Shown here piece by piece: positions 1 through 9,662 of a DNA stretch of 64,000 bases (positions are counted from its first letter, which is position 1; every line of letters starts with the position of its first letter). This stretch comes from Malania oleifera (taxonomy: Eukaryota; Streptophyta; Magnoliopsida; Santalales; Ximeniaceae). The position numbers were made by a program, and so were the translations under genes. Under the pieces are notes generated by a model. That model searched no databases and was not told the DNA's origin. It worked only from the letters and a program-made list of their open reading frames with translations. The DNA is taken from positions 52,962,093 to 53,026,092 of the forward strand of contig NC_080426.1 in the NCBI RefSeq assembly GCF_029873635.1, written 5' to 3'.

Positions 1-478
1 TTCAAAAATGGTCAGTAGCTTGAGTAGTCCTATGTTTTTCATTTTAGATTTTTAAACTCTAGTTCATTTTGAAAAGCTCAAGTACTACTCTTTCAGAATC
101 ATTTTCAAGGGTTTTAGAAGAAAAGGTTTCTAAGTCTTCTTATCCTAAAAAGCTTCACATATCTAAATAGTAATGAATTTGAAGTACTTACAAACATTCT
201 TTTAAGCATGATCTCCTTAATCACTAAGTTTTGCAGCCTCTTGAGGTTCAGTCTTTACTTCAAGTTCTGCTTAGCCTTTAAGCTTTTCATTTGTTGTTCA
301 TTGCTTCAATATACTAAGAAACTTTCACTTGATTGACTTTGATTTCTAGCTTACTTCCATGATTAACCATGAGTGTCCTTTTACTTAGACCAGAAATAAA
401 GCCACTCAACAACACATGTTAAAACATTCTTCATTTGTTATCATAAAAACAAGATTGAAAAACCCAGTTGGGTCAACA
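1..478 (-). repeat. Sirevirus-type LTR, partial (U3 end)
   Basis: Read on the minus strand, an LTR starts at 478 with TGTTGACCC and runs off the left edge of the window. The stretch resembles the equivalent end of the M3 LTR (52640-52779): the same run of 'aactttcacttga', 'catttgttatcat' and a terminal CAACA on the plus strand. It interrupts a gypsy integrase frame exactly at 478/479, so it is an insertion. Whether it is a solo LTR or the end of a full element cannot be told because its other end lies outside the window. Confidence 0.7.
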
Positions 479-1060
479 TACGGGTTCCACACCAGCAGAT
501 AAACTCTATCTTTATGAAGCAATTGATTACATTTTGCGTGACATTAGAGTATGAGGCCGCCTTTACCAATTTGGTGAAATAATCAATAGCCACAAAGATG
601 AAGTGGTGTCCATTGCTGGCCTTTGGAGTAATTGGCCCAATCACGTCCATACCTTAGGCTGAAAAGGGCCAGGGAATAGATAAAACGTGGAGTTGGGTCG
701 ATGGGACTTGCATCCGGTCTCTATAAATCTGACATTTGTGACACGTTCAGGCATATTCAATGCATTCTCTTTCCAAGGTCATCCAATAATATCCACTCCT
801 GAGGATTTTCCGAGTCAACGAATGACCCCCAACATGAGCACCATAGATTCCTTTGTGGACTTCATGCATGATTTGTTGCACCTCCTGCGCCTCTACACAT
901 CATAGAAGAGTCATAGCATGATTCCTTTTGTACAACACTTCTCCATCCAAGAAAAATCCCATAGCCAGCTTCCTGATTGTGATGCATACTTCTCTTATCC
1001 ACTTCATGATGATATTGGACTTTAAGTTTTATCGATTTGATCATACTGGAATTGTTTGAG
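479..1060 (-). pseudogene. Ty3/gypsy (Tat-like) integrase fragment
   Basis: Integrase relic, read on the minus strand. Upstream is the GFFLDGEVLYKRNH block that precedes Tat/Athila integrases. It is followed by the zinc-binding domain (VHKGIYGAH, then CHKCQIY) and the start of the catalytic core with MDVIGPITPKASNGHHF and VAIDYFTK. The core Asp of MDVIGPI is present. At least two in-frame stops are visible (just before TCHKCQ and before GMDVIGP), and the frame is cut at 478 by a Sirevirus LTR, so the second Asp and the Glu are absent. GHHF and FTK are typical of the non-chromodomain gypsy lineages. It is not part of G1, whose primer site and gag point to another lineage. No RT or RNase H is preserved beside it. 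Confidence 0.8.
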
Positions 1061-1438
1061 TAGTTGTGGATAAATCTCTAGGATTTATAAACTCTAACTG
1101 GTCATTGTTTATACAGGATTTGTTTTGGAAAGTCCTATTTACAAACGGAACTTTGCCGAAATTTTTCCAAAACATTCCAAACTTAGTGTGTATAACAATG
1201 CTTATTACCCATTGCCATTGCCTAGAGTTCTTACTTTTATGGCCCTTTTTGCTATTGGCAAAAAGGGGAGATGTAGGGGAAAAATTGGTTTAACTTATTA
1301 GATTGAGTTGAATTGAGGATTGAATTACATTGAACTTATTGTTTAGACTTTTACATAATGTACATTGTTAGGGGGAGCCTTTTAAGGCCATACCCATTTT
1401 TTGCATAATGTATTTGTCATCATCAAAAAGGGAGAGAA
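1061..1438 (+). other. Sirevirus 3' noncoding end with purine tracts
   Basis: No coding sequence is recognised. The block contains 'aaaaaggggagatg', 'ttagggggagcc' and, just before the following LTR, 'catcatcaaaaagggagag'. These match the 3' noncoding ends of elements A, B and C (for example 6285-6344). It is read as the last few hundred bases of a 5'-truncated Sirevirus whose 3' LTR starts at 1439. The left limit is where gypsy similarity ends and is approximate. Confidence 0.6.
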
Positions 1439-2890
1439 TGTTAACCTTATAGGTTGCATCAGGTTTTGATAATGACAAATACTCAGGTATTTAATGATTG
1501 TCAAGTGTTTGTGCAGGCTTAAATAAATATCCTAAAGAATGACACTTAAAGCAACTAGAAGACCCCGAAGGCTTTAACTTGTAATTGTAAATTCAATGAT
1601 TGTAATATGGGTCTGCAATAGTAACCTAGGATGTGGTTTGTATTTATCTTACCTACACATCATGCATATATAGGATATATGGTAAGCTCAATAAGACCAT
1701 AGCATGACTCTAGGTACCAACACTCACACACATCATACAATATATACAAGTGTTAGGTTTATGCCTTAAATTGAACAAATATCAGGAAATTGAGAGAGCT
1801 CGGGTGATCGAACCCCTGGAGTTCATAACTCCTCGGGCGCCCGAACTGTTGTTAAGTCAACAATTGACCTGGGCTCTCGTGTGACCAACCAACAAGGTGC
1901 ATAACTTCCTCGGGCGCCCAAACCCTTCGAAAGGGACAACCCACCAACTCGGGCGACTCATCGTTTTAGTTTAGAAAGAACCCTAGGCGATCGAACACAT
2001 GGATTCGGGCCACTGAATATAGGACCAGGCACCCCAAGTCACGAAACAATGCTACTAACTTTGATTTGGGTCACCGAACTTGAATCCAATCGATCGAATT
2101 GTCTTGAATAACTTTTATTGCCGAGTTTGGTCGGGCGACCGAACCTCACTTCAACCACCTGAACCTTAGCGGGTTAAAATTAGTTTAACTGCGGTAAAAC
2201 AGGGTTAATTTGGGTTAAGTGCATTTTAACTATTTGATACTTTTTTAATTATTCTCAACATATCCCAAACGGTTATAAATTTACCCATGCCTATAAATAT
2301 AGGCTCATTTGCAAGAATAGACAATTAATTAGCAAATTAGATTAGCAAAAACTCTCTCTTTTCAAAATACTCTCTTTGGCCAAATAATCTCAAAATCTTC
2401 ACTTTTTTGATATATTCTGAGATTGTGAGAACATTTCTAGAGTGCTTGTAATTGCTAAGATTACTAAAAACTCCCATTTGAGTGATTGATTGTAATATTT
2501 TTATTGGGGAGTGTTAGCTTTGGTTTATCCCATAGATTTTCATATTATAAATCCTGTGTGGGGATAAACTAAGTAAGCTTAGGATATTTGCATTTATGTT
2601 GCAAGTATCCAATAACTTGGTTTTTGTTGTGCAATGATTTTTTCAAACAGGCAATATTTTCAAACTAGTATTGTGCATATTTCATTGAAGAAAACTCTTT
2701 TGAACTAGTTTGATTATTTGATTCATATCGTTGGAATATTGATTACCTATTGAAGTACTTTGCTTAGACTCCAAGATATTGAACACTCTTGAGCACCTTA
2801 TTGTTAATACCATATTGAGTGTTGATAGCACAATAATTTGCATCACTGAACTTACACTATATTCATATCATTGATTTGTATGTGACTGTG
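1439..2890 (+). repeat. Sirevirus LTR, truncated at its 3' end
   Basis: Begins TGTTAACC directly after a purine tract, with the family-typical 'ggttttgataatgacaaat' shortly after. It carries a cluster of CG-centred palindromes (1796-2170) and a TATA box, then an A+T-rich leader. It ends near 2890 without the GGACGTAGG block and without the usual terminal 'ttgggattacacct'. About a quarter of the LTR is missing, since intact relatives here are 2.1 kb. The LTR differs in sequence from the 3' LTR of A (6345-8486), so the two are not a pair. Confidence 0.75.
1796..2302 (+). promoter_or_regulatory. LTR promoter: CGGGCGCCCGAAC palindrome cluster and TATA box
   Basis: Repeated imperfect palindromes built on tCGGGCGcCCGAAC lie between 1796 and 2170 (for example 'ctcgggcgcccgaac', 'tcgggcgaccgaacc'). 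About 110 bases downstream is CCTATAAATATAG (about 2287-2300), a good plant TATA box. The order matches every other Sirevirus LTR in the window: CG-palindrome array, then TATA, then leader. Confidence 0.6.
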
Positions 2891-4048
2891 CATATTGGGT
2901 AAGAGTCATGAAAACGTATATACCACAGGTTTTGATAACTTAACCTCACAGAGTGTGACATGCTTCTTTGCTATGAATGAAATTAGTTGGATTCAGCATA
3001 GGAGACTAGGACTTGCAAACATGGACTTAGTTAAAGGATTGCCTAAGACAAAATTCATCAAAGATAAAATCTGTGAGGCTTATCAACTAAGAAAACAAGC
3101 AAGAACAAGCTTTAAGAAGAAGAAAGAAATCGCCACTACTAGGCCACTTCAAATGCTACACTTAAACTTATTTGGTCCAAACCCAATTCAAAGTTTAGGA
3201 GGAAAATCATACGCATTTGTCATAGTTGATGATTTTTCAAGATATACATGGGTACTATTCTTAGGTCACAAAGATGAAGCATGTGAACAATTCATAAACC
3301 TGTGCAAGAAAATCCAAAATGAAAAGGGATATACTATCACTAAAATTCGAACTGATAGGGGTAGAGAATTTAAAAATCAAGGCATGGAATACTATTGAAA
3401 TTCATTAGGAATAGCTCATAATTTTTCAGCCCCTAGAACACCACAAAAAAATAGTGTAGTTGAAAGGAAGAATAGGTCTATACAATAAATGGCCAGAACT
3501 ATGCTTAACGAACATAAATTACTTAAGTATTTCTGGGCAGAGGCAGTGAATACTGCCTGCTATGTTCTAAGTAGAGTTATGATGAGACCGTCACTTAATA
3601 AGAGTCTATACGAATCATGGAATGGCCATAGACCAAACATATCATATTTTAATGTCTTTGGCTATAAATGCTTTCTGCTTAGAGACAATGAACATTTAGG
3701 AAAATTTGATGTGAAATCGGATGAAAGTATTTTCCTAAGGTATGCCTTAGACAGTAAAGCCTATAGAGTATATATAACAAACAAAAATTGATGGTTATAG
3801 AATCTATTCATGTAGTGTTCGATGAGTCAAATCCTTTCTCCAAAAGAACTGATGAAGATGAAATTGAGATAAACAAGAAATTTGAGAAACTATCCATTAC
3901 GAATGATTCAGAAAAGAAAAATGAAATTGAGGAACCATCCATTGAAACTAATCAAATTGAAAATGAGGTTAATGAACTACCTCGAGAATGGAAGTACATA
4001 AAGAATCATCCCATTGACCAAATAATAGTAAACCATTACATGGAGTAG
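2890..4048 (+). pseudogene. Element A integrase (Ty1/copia), broken
   Basis: Would insert the element cDNA into the host chromosome. The start is lost. The first recognisable residues (HENVYTT) belong to the pre-integrase domain, and the zinc-binding residues are partly altered (CEAYQLRKQ in place of CDACQLGKQ). The core follows with SYAFVIVDDFSRYTWVLF, RTDRGREF and VVERKNR. The first catalytic Asp (LDLFGP in element B) is Asn here (codon 3165-3167); the second Asp and the Glu are present. Frame breaks: TGA at 3396-3398, TAA at 3486-3488, and a shift near 3789 within the conserved KRTLxVIES block. Residues 3820-4048 encode the acidic linker towards RT. It cannot be active. Confidence 0.88.
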
Positions 4049-5130
4049 CCACACAATCCTCACTTAGGAATATGATGAGTCATTTTGCCTTTCTATCTCA
4101 AGAAAAACCTAGGAATGTAAGTGAAGCAATTGAAGATGAATCGTGGGTGTTGTCCATGCAAGAAGAGCTAAACCAGTTTGAGAGAAACAAAGTATGGACA
4201 TTAGTTCCTAGACCTGAGGATAAGTCAGTCATTGGAACAAAATGGATATATAAGAACATGAAAATGAACATGGGATAGTTGTTAGAAATAAAGCTAGACT
4301 AGTAGCTCAGGCATATAACTAGCAAGAAGGTATAGATTTTGAAGAAACCTTTGCACCTGTAGCTAGAATGGAAGCCATTCGAATGCTTTTAGCCTATGTA
4401 GCTTTTAAGGATTTCAAGCTATATCAAATGGATGTCAAAAGCGCATTTTTAAATGGCTATATAAGTAAAGAAGTGTATGTAGAACAACCCCCAGGTTTTG
4501 AAAACCATAAGAATTCGTATCACGTGTATATATTGACAAGAACCTTGTACGGTTTAAAGCAAGCTCCTAAAGCTTGGTATGAAAGGCTAAGCGGATTTCT
4601 ACTAGAGAATGGATTTATTAGAGGAATGATAGATACAACTCTGTTCATAAAGACTAAGAAAGATGACATTCTCCTAGTTCAAGTATATGTAGATGATATC
4701 ATATTTGGAGCTACAAATAAAGAATTGTGTAATGAATTTGCTTGGACTATGCAAAATGAATTTGAGATGAGCATGATGGGTGAACTAAATTTCTTCATAC
4801 GACTTCATATCAAACAAGAAAAACATAAAATATTTATAAATTAGTCAAAGTACATTAGTCATCTGCTCAAAAAGTTTAGTATGGAAGATGGAAAAATACT
4901 AGGTACACCTATAAGCGCTTCATTGAAATTAGACAAAGATGAACAAGGTATACTAGTAGATGTCAAGCTTTATCATGGAATGATTGGTAGCTTACTATAT
5001 CTGACTGCCAGAAGACTTGATATAATGTTGGGCATATGTTTGTGTGCAAGATTTTAGGCTGCATCAAAAGAGTCACATTTGCTAGCTATTAAACGAATAC
5101 TTAGACACCTGATAGGAACCTTTGAAATTG
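4049..5130 (+). pseudogene. Element A reverse transcriptase, broken
   Basis: RNA-directed DNA polymerase of a Ty1/copia element. Seen in order: [99 protein letters not shown] (catalytic YVDD intact), GMIGSLLYLTARR. Breaks: a frame change near 4255-4280, TAG at 4320-4322, TAG near 4842 and TAG near 5056. Compared with elements B and C, three of these stops are CAA/CAG to TAA/TAG changes. Decay is advanced, but the amino-acid pattern is still clear. Confidence 0.9.
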
Positions 5131-5629
5131 GGTTATGGTATCCTAAGTACACATTTGAGATTATCAGCTATTCAAATTTGTGGGTATCAAAGTGGATAGG
5201 AAGAGCACAAGTGGTACATGTCATTTCTTAGGACATTCATTAGTCTCTTGGTTTTCCAAGAATTAAAATTCAGTCGCTCTTTCCACAGTTGAGGCAGAAT
5301 ACATAGCAGTAGGTAGTTGTTGTACTCAAATGCTATACATGAAGCCACAACTGACGAATTTTGGATTAAGCTATGAAACAATTCCTATAAGATGCAACAA
5401 TACGAGTGTAATAAACATCTCAAAGAATCCCATATTACATTCATGAACTAAGCATATAGAAATACGACAACACTTTCTTCGTGGTCATGTGCAAAAAGGA
5501 GATGTGACACTTGAGTTTGTATGCACGGATGAACAATGGGCGGACATATTCACAAAACCACTTGCAGAGGATAAGTTTATCAAAATTAGGTGAGAATTAG
5601 ACTTGATGCATTGTCGAGAGGTTGCCTAA
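5131..5629 (+). pseudogene. Element A RNase H, broken
   Basis: Degrades the RNA strand of the RNA/DNA hybrid during reverse transcription. Recognised by STSGTCHFLGHSLVSWF (in a shifted frame), VEAEYIAVGSCC, NISKNPILHS and DEQWADIFTKPLAEDKF. The first catalytic Asp block (SYSDADF in C) is deleted or replaced at about 5166-5185, and the later Asp of RCDNTS is Asn, so two active-site residues are lost. The Glu of EAEY remains. Stops include TAA near 5264 and TGA near 5445, the latter a CGA to TGA change relative to C. Confidence 0.85.
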
Positions 5630-6344
5630 AATTATATTAGATGACATAACTTAGGGGGAGCAACGTCACTTGATATTGATAATTTGTTAAAACATTTCAC
5701 TTTCGACTCATTTGTTCTCATTTGATATCACATTAATCAACATTGGTATCCTCATATAATCTTTGACATTTGGCACACTATGTATCTTCACAATGCAATT
5801 TACATTCCACAACACATATTTATGCATTAGCAAGGGGGATGGTTGATGTCAAAAGGGGGAGAAGTAAATTTTTTTTGGGTCAAATATGATGGTTGAACAG
5901 GTTTAAAACTTTAAGATTTCAAATTGGAGAAGAACATAAGGTTATGTACACTCATGTATGATTGTTATATACCTTTTTGGTAATGTCAAAAGGGGAAAAA
6001 AATCGGGAGCAAAAATTGTGGCAAAACTAAGCAAAACTAATTGTGTAATGGGAGCAAAAGATAATAGCAAAAATTGTTGGTAAAATTAATTGTATAAAGG
6101 GGGAGAAAAATTAGACTATAGGAGTGGAATCAGGCTAAACAACTTGTGTATGAACATTAGTATATTTCATTTAGAATTAGGCTAAACAACGTGTGTATAA
6201 ACATAAGCATATATTTCATTTGGCATGAACATGTTTCACTTACTAAATTTTTGATGCATTAATTGAGAGGGAGCCTTGTTAGGCGTAACCCATTTTATTA
6301 TATATTTTTGCTCGTGTATTTGTCATCATCAAAAAGGAGGATAT
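5630..6344 (+). other. Element A 3' noncoding region with repeated purine tracts
   Basis: No ORF. Several purine tracts of the form AAAAGGGGGAGA are spread over 700 bases (near 5652, 5846, 5990, 6097 and 6280), often after 'gatgtc', and a last one lies just before the LTR (6328-6344). Multiple PPT-like tracts are a known trait of Sireviruses. Unlike M3, A has no additional ORF between RNase H and the LTR. Confidence 0.75.
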
Positions 6345-6794
6345 TGTTGACTATATGAGTCCAATCCGGTTTTGATAATGAAAAATCACTTGGTATTTGA
6401 TCTATGCATTGAGATTGTGAACATGAACTATATTAAGCATGCACAAAAGGATAACAAGTTATGGGAGTCATAAAGAATAAAGCATGCATATCTGGGCAAG
6501 ATCCATGGAACCAAAAAAAGTTGAAGAATGAAGATGCAAGTGACAAGTTCAAGAGCGTCATTGGAATGGGTACTTAGAATTCATGTATTTACATTTTCAT
6601 ATGATTTGATTTGAGGCTCAAATCATAACCTAGAATGATCTTAGGACTCATGCATTTCATGAACGTCATTAGGGGACATTCATGGACTTAAATATATTTT
6701 CAAAACCTTGGAAAATGTTTTATAAAAGAACCAAGAAGGGGAGCAAAGTAGATTTTCAAATTAAAAAGAAAAAATCCAAGAATTTGTAAGTTCA

Positions 6795-7221
6795 TAAGAC
6801 TGCACTCCACGTTCAGTCATCTAAAGATTGCACTTTAGAAGACCGAACTCAGCATTTAGTCGTCTGAGGATTGCACTTCAGAAGACCAAAGTTAACCTCA
6901 GTTGTCTAAAGAATTTCTTCAGAAGACCAAAGATTAAGTTTAGTCGCCTGAAGAATTAATGGTGAAACATATAACCTGGCAGAAGCACCTCAGAAGACTG
7001 AACTCTGACTTCAGTCGTCTGAACCCCAAACTTCAGTCGTCTAACCCTGTGTCCAAGTTAGTTTTCTGAAGCTCTAAGGAACTTCAGTCATCTGGGCCTT
7101 TGACCTCCATCATTTGAACTTGTGGGAAAACTTAAAAATTTAATTTTTAATAAGAGAACTTGCGAGATATTTTTTGATCCAACGGTTGAGATCTATTCTA
7201 AGGGCAAGATACTTATATATT
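6795..7221 (+). promoter_or_regulatory. LTR promoter: TTCAGTCGTCTGAA palindrome array
   Basis: About ten imperfect copies of TTCAG(T/A)CG(T/A)CTGAA lie between 6800 and 7115, alternating with reversed forms such as TTCAGAAGACTGAA. A TATA-like 'acttatatat' follows at 7211-7220. The position mirrors the palindrome arrays of the other LTRs, although the sequence is specific to this LTR. Confidence 0.55.
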
Positions 7222-8221
7222 GAACATCTAAACCCTAGTACGGAAGCGAAGATCAATGAGAAGAGAAGAGAACATCTTTTTGACATAGAATTGAGAGATT
7301 TGAACATATTGCTATACAATTGCCTGCACTCCAACTTATACTCATCAAGCTTGGGCAAATCAACTCAGAAAATCAAAGGGAATTCATTTACTCATCTTGG
7401 TTTCATCTTGATATTGAGGTTTAGTCAATCCATTTATTATTTTCAAGAGATTTCTCATCTCATCATTTATTATTTAATATTACTACAGAGAGATCGATCT
7501 TGAGTTTTTTCATATACATATAGAGAGTGTTTTGACAAGACCATTACTTTTGAAAGATTATGCCATTGATTAAATAGTTTTTGATTCAAGTGTGTATTGA
7601 GTTAAAGGATCTACATTGTAGATATATTAAAAACACTTGATTAAATATCCTTGGTATTCATAAATATTTATTTTACTGAGGGATATTCTTTTAGAAAACC
7701 TTATATTTAGTGTTTTGATCTTTGCAATACATATCGTATATATATTTGCATATTACAAAGATCGTGGTGTGATTGAACATTTGAAAGAAAGCCTTTTGAA
7801 TTAGATCTTTACAATATTCAAGACAAACTTTTTAACAAGATCATATTTGATATTTGAGCATCTTGTCTTCAAAGCTATTACTCCTACAAACATTTTGGAA
7901 GATTTGATAAAAGAGAAATTTGCTTAAGCACATATCATTCATTCAACGATTGTATCGTTTCACATTCTGAGCTTCAAGTTTCATCATATGATTATGTATT
8001 AGGAATTTCAATTATACTCACTAGCTTTATTAGAAGCAACATTTAGTGTTTTCTAGAAATTTGATATTTGATTGTAATCACGGTTCCGGTTGTGAACCGA
8101 GTTTGAGAAGAGAGTTGTATCTCTTGTAAGCAGCGGATTAGGAGGAAGTTGTACCTCTTGTAAGAAGCCGATTATAAGGGAAGCTCCGTCTCAATTTAAG
8201 AAGCAGGGATTATAGTGGAAT

Positions 8222-8263
8222 CCTTGAGTGGGTTGCTCAAGGCGAGGACGTAGGTCGGGTTGG
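8222..8263 (+). promoter_or_regulatory. Conserved LTR leader hairpin and GGACGTAGG block
   Basis: CCTTGAG (8222-8228) pairs perfectly with CTCAAGG (8236-8242) around the loop TGGGTTG. It is followed directly by CGAGGACGTAGG and, further on, GGCTGAACC. It lies downstream of the TATA box and is therefore expected to be in the RNA leader. Confidence 0.6.
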
Positions 8264-8486
8264 CTGAACCTTGTAAAATCGCGTTTACCTTCTCTCTTCC
8301 CTTATCTTTTTAATTTTTGCAACGTACTTCATTACTTACATTGCATGTATGTTTGTTGAATATTCTCACACAAACCTGATAAGTAATTAGTTAAATTTAG
8401 ACATAGGGACTAAGTGGTGAATAAGTTTCAAATAATTTTTTAAACACCCAATTCACCCCCTTTTTGGGATTACACCTAAATCAACA

Positions 8487-8749
8487 TTCTCTATTCCCCG
8501 CATCCAGTTCTCGGCTACTACAGGATCAATTCCTCCTGAAAATGCCGAAGGATTCATCATGGTGAACTTCTTTATCGTGCACCCATGGACTGCAAATGAG
8601 CCTCCATGTTCTCTGTAGCTCCGTGCAATCACAGTCATCACTTGCTAAGCTACACTACGTACTACGACATCTGGATCACCTCCGCTTGCACCCGAAGGTC
8701 CTGCTCCATCACTGCCACTCGCATGAACACTACTACCTCCAGAGTCCAT
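8487..8749 (-). pseudogene. G1 gag N-terminus
   Basis: Start of a Ty3/gypsy capsid protein. From the ATG at 8749 a Gly/Ser-rich leader is followed by one in-frame TAG, and then by the hallmark opening of the Retrotrans_gag domain: FTMMNPSAFSGGIDPVVAENW and then MRGIE. The 'PxxFxGxxDPxxAExW' pattern is the usual N-terminal capsid signature. The frame is cut in mid-domain at 8487 by the CAACA end of a Sirevirus LTR. Only about 88 of the expected several hundred residues remain, so no function is left. Confidence 0.8.
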
Positions 8750-9064
8750 CTTAAAAAGACAGGAACATGGTTTAGAAACGTTGTTCTTATAATTTACATA
8801 TCTAACCAAAACTCATATTATCTCTCTATCTTGACATCCCTATCTTAATTCAAGATTTTGTCCTACACTTTAGAAACACAACTCAACAATAGTTTACTAT
8901 GAATTTCCTGAAATCGTCACCCCAACAAAAGCACAAAAATCATCACAGAAATTCTGTCTCTAGACTGTAGAACAAAACCTAAAATTAATTTCCTATACCT
9001 TGGTGTTGTTTCTGTTACATTCTAAAGTCTATAGAACCTAGCAACCAAGGCTCTGATACAAAAC
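8750..9064 (-). other. G1 leader and tRNA-Met-type primer binding site
   Basis: The plus strand shows 'ggctctgatacaaa' at 9049-9063. On the minus strand this is TGTATCAGAGCC, one base short of the plant initiator tRNA-Met complement TGGTATCAGAGC. It follows the LTR end (GGTCGTTATA) at once. The remaining 290 bases are untranslated leader with no ORF. Confidence 0.75.
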
Positions 9065-9358
9065 TATAACGACCTACCTATTTTACCTATTTTTTTCCAT
9101 AATAAATACTCATAGTAACTTTAACACTTACTAAATTGATGTAATCATGATCAACCTGGACCTATGGGTACCAGGGATAAATCTATCATGTAGCTTTAAT
9201 ACCTAAGCTGCACGAAACATAATTTACAAACATGCCATCCAACCAACCACAATACCATAGTTCTACTAAATCTATTATATATACAATCATCCACCAAAAG
9301 ACCAAAAAGTAACCTAGGGTCACTTCCTAAAAATAAATCTATCCCTAGCTAAAAAACT

Positions 9359-9662
9359 CACCCTTCTGACAGGTAGCTTGGTCAGCCACTACTATCGCGA
9401 AGCTCTATCTGCTCCTCTACCTGAATTTCCTAAAATGTTTGAAATGTTGCATGAGACACCTCTCAGTAAGGGAAATAAACTAACATCAGTGTCTGGCATC
9501 ATGACTATTTCACCCTTCTGACAGGTAGCTTGGTCAGACACTGCTATCGCGAAGCTCTATCTGCTCCTCTACCTGAATTTCCTAAAATGTTTGAAATGTT
9601 GCATAAGACACCTCTTAGTAAGGGAAATAAACTAACATCAGTGTCTGGCATCATGACTATTT
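9359..9662. repeat. 152-bp tandem duplication inside the G1 LTR
   Basis: Unit 9359-9510 ('cacccttctgacagg...catgactattt') is repeated at 9511-9662 with only a few differences by eye (ccactac/acactgc, gcatgag/gcataag, ctcag/cttag). Two near-identical adjacent copies suggest a fairly recent duplication relative to the age of the LTR. Confidence 0.9.

Larger units (their letters stand above)
2890..8486 (+). mobile_element. Sirevirus element A, 5'-truncated
   Basis: Ty1/copia relic with integrase, RT and RNase H (2890-5629), a 3' noncoding region with several purine tracts (5630-6344) and a full 3' LTR (6345-8486). LTR, primer site, gag and protease at the 5' side are gone. The internal part starts inside the pre-integrase region and is joined to an unrelated LTR piece near 2890. 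On the right the LTR ends precisely in CAACA against gypsy G1 gag at 8487, so A or its parent inserted there. Confidence 0.85.
6345..8486 (+). repeat. Element A 3' LTR, complete
   Basis: Runs from TGTTGACTAT to TAAATCAACA, so the ends are inverted TGTTG/CAACA. It holds the TTCAGTCGTCTGAA palindrome array, a weak TATA, a long A+T-rich leader and the conserved hairpin with GGACGTAGG. It ends with the family sequence 'ttgggattacacct'. The ends abut a purine tract on the left and gypsy gag on the right. The length of 2142 bases equals other Sirevirus LTRs here. Confidence 0.88.

Noticed and set aside
441..478. C-terminal residues of an apparent integrase ORF reading through 478
   Set aside because: Sequence to the left of 479 is a Sirevirus LTR, so the integrase homology stops at 479 and the tail is chance coding.
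6795..7125. Regularly repeated short palindromes, superficially like a CRISPR array
   Set aside because: Spacing is irregular, units are degenerate and palindromic rather than near-identical, and they sit in an LTR ahead of a TATA box in plant DNA.
1439..8486. 1439-2890 and 6345-8486 as the LTR pair of one element
   Set aside because: Their palindrome arrays and flanking sequences are different families, and a purine tract stands before 1439, marking it as a 3' LTR of another copy.
479..8749. The integrase at 479-1060 and the gag at 8487-8749 as two ends of one gypsy element split by Sirevirus A
   Set aside because: The integrase is Tat-like, while the gag end has a tRNA-Met-type primer site and TGTAGAGACCC LTR of another lineage; protease, RT and RNase H are missing and no matching target duplication is found.
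9040..9063. tRNA-like sequence near GCTCTGATAC
   Set aside because: Only the 3'-end complement is present, next to an LTR end; it is a primer binding site, not a tRNA gene.
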